A DNA stretch of 64,000 bases, taken from Sedimentibacter acidaminivorans. Its GTDB lineage: Bacteria > Bacillota > Clostridia > Tissierellales > Sedimentibacteraceae. The position numbers and the translations under genes are program-made. The notes beneath the pieces are model-generated. The model saw only the letters and a list, made by a program, of their open reading frames with translations. It searched no databases and was not told the origin of the DNA. Location: positions 62,001 to 126,000 of the forward strand of contig NZ_JAGGKS010000009.1 of NCBI RefSeq assembly GCF_017873955.1, given 5' to 3'. Below, in pieces: positions 35,713 through 43,721 of this stretch; position 1 is the stretch's first letter; the number at the start of each line of letters is the position of its first letter.

Positions 35713-37188
35713 CTATTCCTGAATTCCTATATTTTCAAATACTCTTTCGAATCTACATAGTACGTCATCAATCATCTCATTTGTATATGCAGCACTTATA
35801 TAAAGCCTGCTGCCAGCTAGCGTTACTAGTCCTTCTGCCATATAAGCTGCTCCCATATGTTCCATTTCTTTTTTTCTTACGGAAGTTTCATTTATTACAC
35901 CTGGAATTGTCCAAGGCCTAGACCAGTTAAGTGAATAATGTGTTGTTCCAACAGTTTCCAAATGACAAATTGAGCCTTGGTTAAATGCTACAAATGGAAG
36001 ATTATATTGTTTTATTAGTTTCTGTAATCCTGATGTTAGTATATCACCCATTTCACCAGCCCTTTGTGCAGCATTTGTCCTCTCAATCTCGCATAAGGTA
36101 TAATAGCCAGCAACACAGCTAAGCGGATTTGCTGCCATAGTACCACCAACAAGAGCCTTTTTCTGCTTGGGTCCACCTGCAATTCCTGCCGATAGAAACC
36201 TCATATAATCTTTCTTACCGCCAATTCCACCTGCCCCAGGATATCCACCGGCAATAACTTTTCCAAAAATAGTTAAGTCAGGACTCACACCAAAATACCC
36301 TTGTGCTCCAGACATACCAACTCTAAATCCTGTCACAACCTCGTCGAATATGAAAAGTGCTCCATATTTATGGCACAGCATTTCTACCCCCTTATTAAAC
36401 TCCCTGTCAACTGGGGTAGTTCCACTTTCAGGTCCCAGCGGTTCAATTATAACTGCGGCAGTTCCGCCATGCATAGTGTTGCGTTTCAATTTTCTCTCAA
36501 GATCATTTAAGTCATTAGGGAAAAATTCTTGCGTATGTTTAAATATGTAACCTGGAACACCATGTGCCTGTGTTCCTTTGGAACCCGGTATACGAATTCC
36601 ATATGCTAGCTGGTCACTCCAGCCATGGTATGCTCCACCCATTTTAATAACGTTTTTCTTTTTTGTGGCAAGACGTGCAATTCTGATTGCGCCCATACAT
36701 GCTTCGGTACCTGAACCAAGCATCCTGAACATCTCAACTGTTTTAATATTATCGTAAATTTTCTTTGCAATCTTATATTCATATTCATGAAAAAGACCTG
36801 TACTCGGACCGCAATCATTCAACAGTTCTATTACTTTATTGCGAACCTCAACTGGGTTGCTACCTAAAACGGTGGGACCTCCCGCTTGAAGAAAATCATA
36901 ATATCTGTTACCATCAATATCATGAAGATATGCTCCCTCAGCCTTTGTAAACACTAAAGGAAATGGATAGTTAAATGCCAAGTTATGTTGCACTCCCCCA
37001 GGTATTACATTTTTTGCTTCCTCAATCATAGCTTTCGATTTGGCGCATTTTTTATCATAATATTCATCTTCATAAGTTTTTAAAGCACTCGGTCTCACTG
37101 AGTAAATCGGTTTAGAAATTAATACATCCAGCTGCCTGTTGACTTCTGCAGCATTTGGATAATTTGAAATTGAAAATCCACTATTCAT
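35713..37188 (-). CDS. Class III PLP aminotransferase/aminomutase, GSA-like
   Basis: A 491-residue enzyme of the glutamate-1-semialdehyde aminomutase branch. Motifs: FLQAGGPTVLGSNP near the N-terminus, MLGSGTEACMGAIRIAR (phosphate cradle), GAYHGWSDQLAYG, FIFDEVVTGFRVG (cofactor Asp) and the Schiff-base Lys in TIFGKVIAGGYPG (about residue 318). I start at 37188, where AGGAGGG lies 6 bp upstream. It is the first gene of the catabolic cluster, just after promoter and operator. At 491 residues it is longer than HemL (about 430), and no haem genes are nearby. Removal or migration of an amino group on a sugar-like substrate is inferred. Confidence 0.88.
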   Translation of the reverse strand: MNSGFSISNYPNAAEVNRQLDVLISKPIYSVRPSALKTYEDEYYDKKCAKSKAMIEEAKNVIPGGVQHNLAFNYPFPLVFTKAEGAYLHDIDGNRYYDFLQAGGPTVLGSNPVEVRNKVIELLNDCGPSTGLFHEYEYKIAKKIYDNIKTVEMFRMLGSGTEACMGAIRIARLATKKKNVIKMGGAYHGWSDQLAYGIRIPGSKGTQAHGVPGYIFKHTQEFFPNDLNDLERKLKRNTMHGGTAAVIIEPLGPESGTTPVDREFNKGVEMLCHKYGALFIFDEVVTGFRVGMSGAQGYFGVSPDLTIFGKVIAGGYPGAGGIGGKKDYMRFLSAGIAGGPKQKKALVGGTMAANPLSCVAGYYTLCEIERTNAAQRAGEMGDILTSGLQKLIKQYNLPFVAFNQGSICHLETVGTTHYSLNWSRPWTIPGVINETSVRKKEMEHMGAAYMAEGLVTLAGSRLYISAAYTNEMIDDVLCRFERVFENIGIQE

Positions 37189-37238
37189 AATACCCTCCTG
37201 GTCTAAAAATTTATTAAAAAACAATATAATCGTCTCGT

Positions 37239-37252
37239 CGAGCGACCGCTCG
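37239..37252. promoter_or_regulatory. Probable TetR operator
   Basis: CGAGCG-AC-CGCTCG, a 6-2-6 palindrome, GC-rich against its surroundings. It lies 16 bp downstream of the -10 box of the cluster promoter, where a bound repressor would block elongation. Confidence 0.65.
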
Positions 37253-37267
37253 TTCTATGCTAATTTG

Positions 37268-37296
37268 ACTATATCACTTATCTTTTCTGTTGTCAA
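37268..37296 (-). promoter_or_regulatory. Promoter of the catabolic cluster
   Basis: On the minus strand TTGACA (37296-37291), 17 bp, TATAGT (37273-37268). Confidence 0.75.
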
Positions 37297-37321
37297 CGTT
37301 TTCTTTTTTTATTCTAGAGCA

Positions 37322-37364
37322 CAAAAAAAGCCCTCAACAGTTGTTTTACCAACTGTCACGGGCT
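37322..37364 (-). terminator. Terminator of the rubrerythrin gene
   Basis: AGCCC/GGGCT (37329-37333 with 37360-37364) and an inner ACAGTTG/CAACTGT helix, then a run of seven T on the minus strand. Confidence 0.88.
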
Positions 37365-37378
37365 GTATTTTGTAATTA

Positions 37379-37927
37379 TTATTTACCAAAATATCTATTT
37401 AACATTCCTTCAAAAGCACAACCGTGTCTTGCTTCGTCTTTGCACATTTCATGAACTGTGTCATGAATCGCATCAAGGTTTAATTGTTTTGCCTTTGTAG
37501 CTAAATCTTTTTTACCTCTACAAGCTCCATTTTCTGCTGCTACTCTCATTTCAAGATTAGTTTTAGTTGAATCAGTTACAACATCTCCTAAAAGTTCAGC
37601 AAACTTAGCTGCATGCTCAGCTTCTTCAAAGGCTATTCTTTTATACGCTTCTGCAATTTCTGGATATCCTTCTCTGTCAGCTACTCTTGACATTGCTAAG
37701 TACATTCCAACTTCTGTGCACTCCCCTGTAAAATTTTGCTTTAACCCCTCTATAATTTCAGGATCAACACCTTTTGCAACTCCTACAAAATGTTGATCAG
37801 CCCATTCTCTTTTCTCTAAGTTCATTTCCTCAAATTTTTCTCTTGGTGCTTTACATTGCGGACATTTTTCCGGTGGCATATCACCTTCATGAACATATCC
37901 ACATACTTTGCAAACAAATTTTTTCAT
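37379..37927 (-). CDS. Reverse-type rubrerythrin (N-terminal rubredoxin domain)
   Basis: A 182-residue peroxide-scavenging protein of anaerobes. The rubredoxin FeCys4 site is at the N-terminus ([10 protein letters not shown] and [11 protein letters not shown], residues 5-35). The diiron four-helix domain follows, with Glu/His ligands in [26 protein letters not shown] and [10 protein letters not shown]. In classical rubrerythrin the order is the opposite, so this is the reverse form known from clostridia. It uses NAD(P)H-derived electrons to reduce hydrogen peroxide to water. AGGAGG precedes the ATG and the gene stands alone with its own terminator. Confidence 0.94.
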   Translation of the reverse strand: MKKFVCKVCGYVHEGDMPPEKCPQCKAPREKFEEMNLEKREWADQHFVGVAKGVDPEIIEGLKQNFTGECTEVGMYLAMSRVADREGYPEIAEAYKRIAFEEAEHAAKFAELLGDVVTDSTKTNLEMRVAAENGACRGKKDLATKAKQLNLDAIHDTVHEMCKDEARHGCAFEGMLNRYFGK

Positions 37928-38030
37928 TATAATATTCCTCCTGAGATATAAGTATTATGTTGTATTACCCTTACTTCGTATATATACCACAAAAAACAGA
38001 AATCAAACATTTTATTTATTAAATAATTGT

Positions 38031-38072
38031 AAAAAAACGAGACTATTAAATATAAAGATTTAAATAGTCTCG
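38031..38072 (-). terminator. Terminator after the AGCS remnant
   Basis: CGAGACTATT pairs with AATAGTCTCG, followed by a T run on the minus strand. It probably also ends the methionine transporter transcript. Confidence 0.8.
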
Positions 38073-38085
38073 TCTTATATAAAAT

Positions 38086-38670
38086 TTACATATTACCATT
38101 TTTATCCGGTAACTTATCATCATAGAAAACTTTAAATTCAGGATCAACTTTTCCTACTCCTAAATATCTAGCTTTGTAATCTTTAAGTAAGTCTTTAAAT
38201 TTAGGAGTTAAAATCATAAGTGCAATTATATTCGCAAATATTGGAAGAGCTATAGATGCGTCTGAAAAAATCCAAACTGTAGCTCCTGGAAACTCATAGT
38301 ATACTGCAATCATAACCATTATTAAACTAGGAATTGGATATGTCCATTTATAAAAAGACAATATCATATCCTTCTTTGGTGTATTACCTATCAAATAACG
38401 TATAACAACTTCGATTTGAGCATATACACCGCTTGATGTTGTAACACCAAACAAAAATACACCTAATGCCAAAATTACTCTACCTGACCTACCAATCCCT
38501 AACTCAAAAGCACTTAAAGTCAATGTTGCACCATCTAAGCCATTTGACCATGCTCCAGTTATTATAATAACTATTGCAGTTATGCTACAAACAATAAACA
38601 TGTCTACGAATACCTCAAATATCCCCATTAGTCCTTGTTTAATAGGATGGTCTACTTTGGAAGTATCATA
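38086..38670 (-). pseudogene. 5'-deleted sodium:alanine (AGCS) symporter
   Basis: Only the last 190 or so residues of a carrier normally about 450-480 long remain. The reading can be followed upstream of the first ATG (38628) as TSKVDHPIKQGLMGIFEVF, the well-kept AGCS block, back to about 38664, where homology ends and a TGA stops the frame (38673-38671). No ribosome site precedes the ATG. The remaining part keeps SNGLDGATLTLSAFELG and about four membrane helices. The lost N-terminal half holds most of the transport path, so it is very unlikely to work. It lies 48 bp after metQ, so a deletion probably joined the two. Confidence 0.8.
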
Positions 38671-38717
38671 TCAAAATCAAGCTACTCATTATTTTTTATA
38701 AAATATTTATCATTGTA

Positions 38718-39593
38718 TTAATCTATCGCTATAACAGCACCTTGATATGTATCAGCTATATATTTTTTCACTTTATCACTTTTTAATGCTTCAACTAATG
38801 CTTTAATATCCTCTCTATTTTCATCGCCCTCTTTTACACATAAAATATTTGCATATGTTTGTGCAGCTTCCGAATGTTGTTCTTCTTTAGCAACTGAATC
38901 TGTTGCTACATTAAAGCCTGCATTAAGTGCATAGTTACCATTTAAAATAACAAAATCTACTTCATCTATAACTCTAGATACTTGAGCTGCTTCAAGTTCG
39001 ACAATTTCTATATTTTTTGAATTTTCAACAATATCATTTTTTGTAGCTGTTAATCCAGCTCCTTCTTTCATTTTAATCAAACCATTTGATTGTAGTAATA
39101 AAAGTGCTCTTGCTTCATTTGTTGTATCATTAGGAACCGCTATTGATGCTCCATCAGGAATATTAGATAAATCTGTTGACTTTCCAGGGTAAATTGCAAG
39201 TGGTTCATAGTGAATTGATGCTACTGAAACTAATTTAGTTCCTTGTTCTACATTAAATTCATCTAAATATGGTTGATGTTGAAAAAAATTAGCATTTATA
39301 TCGCCACTATCAACAACTAAATTAGGTTGTACATAATCTGTAAATTCTGTTACTTCTAATTCATATCCCTGTTCTTTTAAATCTTCTCTAACTTGTTCTA
39401 AAATTTCAGCATGGGGTGTTGGAGATGCGGCAACAGTAATTTTACCTTTACTTTCTATTTGAGCATTATCACTTTCTGCTTTTTGTTCATTTTGGTTATC
39501 ACTATCTTTTTCATTGTTTTGGCATCCTACAGCTGTAACTAATGCAAATATAATAACTAATCCTACTAATAATAATCTTTTAATTTTTTTCAT
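38718..39593 (-). CDS. metQ: Methionine ABC transporter, binding lipoprotein
   Basis: A 291-residue NlpA-type lipoprotein. The signal peptide ends in VTAVGC (Cys about residue 24), followed by an Asn/Gln/Lys-rich linker. The ligand domain shows ITVAASPTPHAEILEQV, ANFFQHQPYLDEFN and SIAVPNDTTNEARALLLLQ, all standard for MetQ. It is the third gene of metN-metI-metQ. Together they import methionine or its relatives across the membrane. A SAM-I riboswitch at the head of the wider operon supports methionine as ligand. Confidence 0.95.
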   Translation of the reverse strand: MKKIKRLLLVGLVIIFALVTAVGCQNNEKDSDNQNEQKAESDNAQIESKGKITVAASPTPHAEILEQVREDLKEQGYELEVTEFTDYVQPNLVVDSGDINANFFQHQPYLDEFNVEQGTKLVSVASIHYEPLAIYPGKSTDLSNIPDGASIAVPNDTTNEARALLLLQSNGLIKMKEGAGLTATKNDIVENSKNIEIVELEAAQVSRVIDEVDFVILNGNYALNAGFNVATDSVAKEEQHSEAAQTYANILCVKEGDENREDIKALVEALKSDKVKKYIADTYQGAVIAID

Positions 39594-39672
39594 TTTTTTC
39601 TCCTTTATTTATATGTTTTTTTATTTATTTTTCATATTTCCGCTTTTTTAAGTGGAGTTCAAACTTTTTATT

Positions 39673-40338
39673 TTACCTTATTACTCTTTTATCTGTTTTG
39701 CTAGCAATTTTCATTCCTAATACCTGCAAAAACTGTACTAGTACAACTAAAAGAACTACCGTAACTATCATTACTTCTGTTTGGTACCTATGATATCCAT
39801 ATCTAATAGCAATGTCTCCTAGTCCTCCACCACCTACAGCCCCTGCCATGGCAGAATAGCTTATTATTGTGCTTACGGCAATAGTTGCACCTACAATTAA
39901 AGAAGTCTTTGCTTCTGGAATCATTACTCTTAATATGATTGTCCATATTGATGCACCCATACTTTGTGCCGCTTCAATAACCCCATGATTTACCTCTTGA
40001 AGTGAAGATTCTATTAATCTAGCAATAAAAGGCACAGCTGCTATTACAAGTGGTACAATTGTTGCTGTAGTACCATAACTTTTCCCTGCAATTGCCTTTG
40101 TTACTGGTATTACCAAAACAACTAATATTATAAACGGTATTGAACGTCCTATATTAACTATTACATCTAATATTCTATTCAAAGTTACCATAGGATATAA
40201 ATTATCCTTTTTTGTTACTACTAACAAAATGCCTAATGGAAGTGCAAATAAGTAAGCAAATAAAGTTGAAAAAGCAGTCATGTATAGGGTGCCACCAATA
40301 CCTACTAAAATTTCACTAACAATTTTTTCACTTAACAT
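39673..40338 (-). CDS. metI: Methionine ABC transporter, permease
   Basis: A 221-residue membrane protein with five to six helices. The contact loop with the ATPase is EVNHGVIEAAQSMGASIWTI, followed by the EAKTSLIVGATIA segment, the EAA motif of methionine permeases. The C-terminal block AMAGAVGGGGLGDIAIRYGY is a MetI hallmark. Its start overlaps the end of metN by 11 bp, so translation is coupled. Length is normal for the family. Confidence 0.95.
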   Translation of the reverse strand: MLSEKIVSEILVGIGGTLYMTAFSTLFAYLFALPLGILLVVTKKDNLYPMVTLNRILDVIVNIGRSIPFIILVVLVIPVTKAIAGKSYGTTATIVPLVIAAVPFIARLIESSLQEVNHGVIEAAQSMGASIWTIILRVMIPEAKTSLIVGATIAVSTIISYSAMAGAVGGGGLGDIAIRYGYHRYQTEVMIVTVVLLVVLVQFLQVLGMKIASKTDKRVIR

Positions 40339-41338
40339 AATCTAACAACTCCTCTACTACTACTTTTTTATCTTTTAGATAATATATAATTTTATCAGCA
40401 AGCAAATTATCTTCAGGCAATTGAAGCACCATTTGCCCAAAAGCTTTTCCATTTATATCTCTGGTATCTGCAAATAATATATTTACCTGTGCTTTGCATT
40501 CTAAAACCATATTCGCTATAACTGGTTCATAAGAAGATTTTCCATCAAATACAATTCTTATACATCTTTTACTATTCATCTCTGCAACAGAACTATTATT
40601 GTGGTAAACAAGTTTTTTAGCAGCATCTGTTTTAGGATGTGAAAATACCTCTTCTACTGCTCCATGCTCCACTAAACTACCGTTGTCAACAATTGCAACA
40701 TAATCACATATTTCTTCAACTACTGACATCTCATGAGTAATTATTACAATTGTAATTCCTAGCTTTTTATTTATTTCCTTCAACAAAGATAAAATCGAAC
40801 GTGTTGTAGTTGGATCTAATGCACTTGTTGCTTCATCACATAGCAATATCTTAGGATTCGTGGATAATGCTCTTGCAATAGCTACTCTTTGCTTTTGACC
40901 ACCACTTAATTGGGATGGATAAGATTTTCTTTTATCAGCTAGTCCAACTAATTTTAGTAACTCTTCTGCTCTTTTTCCACATTCATTTTTATTCATTCCA
41001 CTAATTTCTAGCGGAAAGCATATGTTATCTTCTACATTTCTTTGCAAAAGTAAATTAAATTGCTGAAAAATCATCCCAATATTTTGTCTAACTTTTCTTA
41101 GTTCTTTATCATTTAGTGATGATAGATTCTTATTTTCTATTATAACCGAACCATTGGTTGGTTTTTCTAGATAATTTATACATCTAACTAATGTACTTTT
41201 TCCAGCACCACTCATTCCTATTATTCCACAAATATCACCTTCATTTATATCTAGGTTGATACCATTTAACGCTGTCACTATATTATCTTTGCTTATATAC
41301 TTTTTCTCTAAATTTTTTATTTCTATAATTGGTTTTAT
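40328..41338 (-). CDS. metN: Methionine ABC transporter, ATP-binding protein
   Basis: MetN with Walker A GMSGAGKST, signature LSGGQKQR, Walker B ILLCDEATSALDP and a C-terminal NIL (methionine-sensing) domain over the last 80 residues. The start is odd. The first standard start is the GTG at 41278, which cuts off the conserved opening strand. Reading back in frame gives KPIIEIKNLEKKYISKDNIV, a normal MetN N-terminus, without any ATG, GTG or TTG before a stop. I place the start at ATA (41338), 6 bp after GGTG; an ATT at 41329 is the other choice. A rare start codon or a base error would explain this. Confidence 0.88.
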   Translation of the reverse strand: MKPIIEIKNLEKKYISKDNIVTALNGINLDINEGDICGIIGMSGAGKSTLVRCINYLEKPTNGSVIIENKNLSSLNDKELRKVRQNIGMIFQQFNLLLQRNVEDNICFPLEISGMNKNECGKRAEELLKLVGLADKRKSYPSQLSGGQKQRVAIARALSTNPKILLCDEATSALDPTTTRSILSLLKEINKKLGITIVIITHEMSVVEEICDYVAIVDNGSLVEHGAVEEVFSHPKTDAAKKLVYHNNSSVAEMNSKRCIRIVFDGKSSYEPVIANMVLECKAQVNILFADTRDINGKAFGQMVLQLPEDNLLADKIIYYLKDKKVVVEELLDYVK

Positions 41339-41381
41339 TTTTTACACCTACTCTCACTTATTACTCTTTTAAAACAACAAT

Positions 41382-42137
41382 TTAATTAGCAACTATATCT
41401 TTTACAACTTCACTAGCTATAATCAATCCAGCAACTGACGGAACAAATGAAATACTTCCAGGTACAGATCTCCTATCTGTACATTTTCTAGTTGCACCTG
41501 GAGGGCAAATACAATTTGACTTACAATTCGTACTGCTATCATCTATTGGTTTTATTGGTTTTTCCTTGGAATAAACTACCTTCAAATTTTTAATTTCACG
41601 TTTTTTAAGTTCATGTCTCATCACTTTAGCAAGTGGGCAAACTGATGTCTTGTATATGTCCGAAACTTCAAACAGTGTTGGATTTAGCTTGTTACCAGCT
41701 CCCATAGAACTAATAACTGGTATGTTTTTCTCCTTAGCACGCATTATTATTTCTAGTTTTGCTGTAACAGTATCTACTGCATCTACTATATAGCTATATT
41801 CTGCAAAATCATATTCATCTGCATTTTCCGGCAAATAAAAGCATGCATTTATTTCAACTTCAGCATTTGGATTAATATCCATTATCCTTTCACACATAAC
41901 CTCAACTTTTTTTCTTCCAATTGTTTTTCTAGTTGCAATTAATTGTCTATTAACATTAGTTAGACAAACCTCATCATCATCAAACAGTACAAATTTTCCT
42001 ACTCCACTCCTAGCAAGTGCTTCTACTACATATGAACCTACTCCACCAACTCCAAATATGGCTACAGTTGATTCTTTTAACTTTTTCATTGCTTCTTTGC
42101 CTAATAATAATTCAGTCCTTGAAAATTCATTTAACAT
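41382..42137 (-). CDS. tcdA: tRNA threonylcarbamoyladenosine dehydratase (TcdA/CsdL)
   Basis: A 251-residue E1-like (ThiF-fold) enzyme that, with ATP, closes the side chain of tRNA t6A37 to the cyclic form. Evidence: start helix FSRTELLLGKEAMKKL, the nucleotide loop FGVGGVGSYVVEALARSGVG (about residues 29-48), the acidic FDDDEVCLTNVNRQL, and the C-terminal CPPGATRKC and GSISFVPSVAGL. It lies between the ybaK-like gene and metN on the same strand, which puts it in the SAM-I-controlled unit. The family call is firm. The reason for co-regulation with methionine uptake is unclear. Confidence 0.92.
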   Translation of the reverse strand: MLNEFSRTELLLGKEAMKKLKESTVAIFGVGGVGSYVVEALARSGVGKFVLFDDDEVCLTNVNRQLIATRKTIGRKKVEVMCERIMDINPNAEVEINACFYLPENADEYDFAEYSYIVDAVDTVTAKLEIIMRAKEKNIPVISSMGAGNKLNPTLFEVSDIYKTSVCPLAKVMRHELKKREIKNLKVVYSKEKPIKPIDDSSTNCKSNCICPPGATRKCTDRRSVPGSISFVPSVAGLIIASEVVKDIVAN

Positions 42138-42221
42138 TTAGATTCTCCCATATATATTCTTTAAAAAATATTATTTGTTTTTTAGAATAAAACATACTTT
42201 AAAGTATGATTATTGTATTAT

Positions 42222-42692
42222 TTATTCCCAACCCTTACAAACATTAATCCATTTTAAAGAAATTGAATATTCTTCTAGTTCTCCCAAGGTTAACTCAATT
42301 GCAGAATTACTGCTACCACATGCTGGAAACATAGTTTCAAATCTTTTCATAGATTCATCTAAAAAAACTTTTACATCATTAGGTAATGCAAATGGACAAA
42401 CACCTCCAACCGCGTGTCCTGTAAATTTTATAGCATCTTCTGGTGAAAGCATTTTAGCTTTAAATCCAAATTCATTTTTAAACTTTTTATTATCTATTTT
42501 TGCATCACCTGCAACTACTATAATCATTGCACTTTCACCATATTGAAATGACAAGGATTTAGCTATTCTTGCTGGAGCTGTTCCTAATGCTTGAGCGGCT
42601 AACTCAACCGTAGCTGTTGAACTTTCCATTTCAAGTATGTCCTCTTCTCTATTGTACTGTTTCAAATATTCTCTTACTTTTTCTATAGACAT
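42222..42692 (-). CDS. YbaK/aminoacyl-tRNA deacylase family protein
   Basis: A 156-residue YbaK/EbsC/ProX-type editing domain. It would hydrolyse mischarged tRNA such as Cys- or Ala-tRNA-Pro in the cytoplasm. Motifs: ESSTATVELAAQALGTAPAR near the N-terminus, SLSFQYGESAMIIVVAGDAK with the conserved Lys pair following (KIDNKKFKNEFG), and GHAVGGVCPFALP, a family hallmark. AAGGAG lies upstream of the ATG. It is the first gene after the SAM-I riboswitch, so its level should rise when methionine is short. Confidence 0.9.
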   Translation of the reverse strand: MSIEKVREYLKQYNREEDILEMESSTATVELAAQALGTAPARIAKSLSFQYGESAMIIVVAGDAKIDNKKFKNEFGFKAKMLSPEDAIKFTGHAVGGVCPFALPNDVKVFLDESMKRFETMFPACGSSNSAIELTLGELEEYSISLKWINVCKGWE

Positions 42693-42710
42693 TTTATTAC
42701 TCCTTTATAA

Positions 42711-42863
42711 AAATTAAAGCCCTCTACAAAGAGAGGGCATCATATACAAACCATCTCCTCATCTTTCAAAGACTAACCTTTGACGGAATTAGCACCTTAC
42801 AACATACTGTAGGTTGCCGAGATTTCATAGGGCCGCTCCCTCAATCTCTCTTGATAAGAAGTT
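42711..42863 (-). ncRNA. SAM-I riboswitch (S-box leader)
   Basis: Read on the minus strand. AUCAAGAGAGAUUGAGGGA opens the aptamer, followed by CUAUGAAAUCUCGGCAACC, the GGUGCUAAUUCCGUCAAAGG core and GAAAGAUGAGGAG closing. The expression platform is the GCCCTCT/AGAGGGC terminator (42738-42719) with a T-rich tail. SAM binding would stop transcription of the ybaK-like gene, tcdA and metNIQ. A TTGACA box at 42913-42908 with TATAAA 15 bp on is the likely promoter. This fills most of the 397-bp gap 42693-43089. Confidence 0.95.
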
Positions 42864-42983
42864 ACTATTAAATTGTTAATGTTTACTTTATACCATTTAG
42901 ATAGCTTTGTCAATCAAATTTAATAAAAATTATTTTTTTGTTCATTTTCTTAGAAATTTTCCTGTGTATTCGATTATATGAAA

Positions 42984-43038
42984 AATAGAGGTTATGTCAT
43001 AATGATGTTTCAAAAATTATCATGGCACAACCCCTATT
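42984..43038 (-). terminator. Long-stem terminator of the bactofilin gene
   Basis: Two 23-base arms (42984-43006 and 43016-43038) pair with several G:U pairs, and TTTTT follows on the minus strand. Confidence 0.8.
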
Positions 43039-43089
43039 GATCTAATTTATATTGTTAGAGGGACTATTATTGCAATTTTGATTTAAGTA

Positions 43090-43692
43090 TTATAAAATTT
43101 CCATACTTCCTTTTATCTGGGCACCCTCTTTTACAGTTATTGACTTTGAAATTATATTACCTTTAACTATTGAATTAGGCCCTAAATAAACAGAATTAGA
43201 AGCGTTAACATTACCGGTTACACTTCCATCACATTCTAATTCTTGACCATTTATATCGCCTGTTACTTTTGATTCTTTTATCAAAGTTAACAAAATATGG
43301 CCCGATACATTTCCATTTATAGAACCTTTTAAGAAAATTGTGCTATTTCCTTTTACATTGCCCACTACATTTCCAATTATTTCAATATCTTTTTCACTTT
43401 CTACATCTCCATTGATATCGCCACGAATAATTAAATTGGCCTTTGTTTTAATTGAACCTTCTATAATAGTTTCTTCTGAGATAATAGTGCTGTCTGAATT
43501 CGAATTATGTTTAAAGTTTATTTCCAAGTTATTAACCGCTTTATCAGCAACTGGTAAGATAGGTTCAATTTCTTCAAATTTCTCAGATGATTTTTCCTCT
43601 TTTAGATTGTTAGAAGATGTGTTTACTTTACCTTTAATAATTTCATCAAATGCAACCTTAAAATTATTTTTCTTCTCTGTGCTCTTTTCCAT
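43090..43692 (-). CDS. Bactofilin-like polymer-forming cytoskeletal protein
   Basis: A 200-residue protein. The first 65 residues are polar and probably disordered. The core (about 70-190) is a right-handed beta-helix, seen as repeating short strands with Gly/Asn turns: ETIIEGSIKTKANLIIRGDI, GDVESEKDIEIIGNVVGNVK and GSVTGNVNASNSVYLGP. Bactofilins assemble into filaments that place envelope enzymes. The polysaccharide deacetylase gene lies 30 bp upstream on the same strand, so the two are likely one unit and may act together on the cell wall. Confidence 0.9.
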   Translation of the reverse strand: MEKSTEKKNNFKVAFDEIIKGKVNTSSNNLKEEKSSEKFEEIEPILPVADKAVNNLEINFKHNSNSDSTIISEETIIEGSIKTKANLIIRGDINGDVESEKDIEIIGNVVGNVKGNSTIFLKGSINGNVSGHILLTLIKESKVTGDINGQELECDGSVTGNVNASNSVYLGPNSIVKGNIISKSITVKEGAQIKGSMEIL

Positions 43693-43721
43693 AATATCTC
43701 CTCTATATAAATTTTATTTAC

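Noticed and set aside
35713-37188. hemL (glutamate-1-semialdehyde aminomutase of haem synthesis)
   Set aside because: No tetrapyrrole genes nearby, longer than HemL, and first in an inducible catabolic cluster.
41339-41381. A second S-box directly before metN
   Set aside because: The gap is only 43 bp and holds no aptamer. The SAM-I element lies upstream of the ybaK-like gene.
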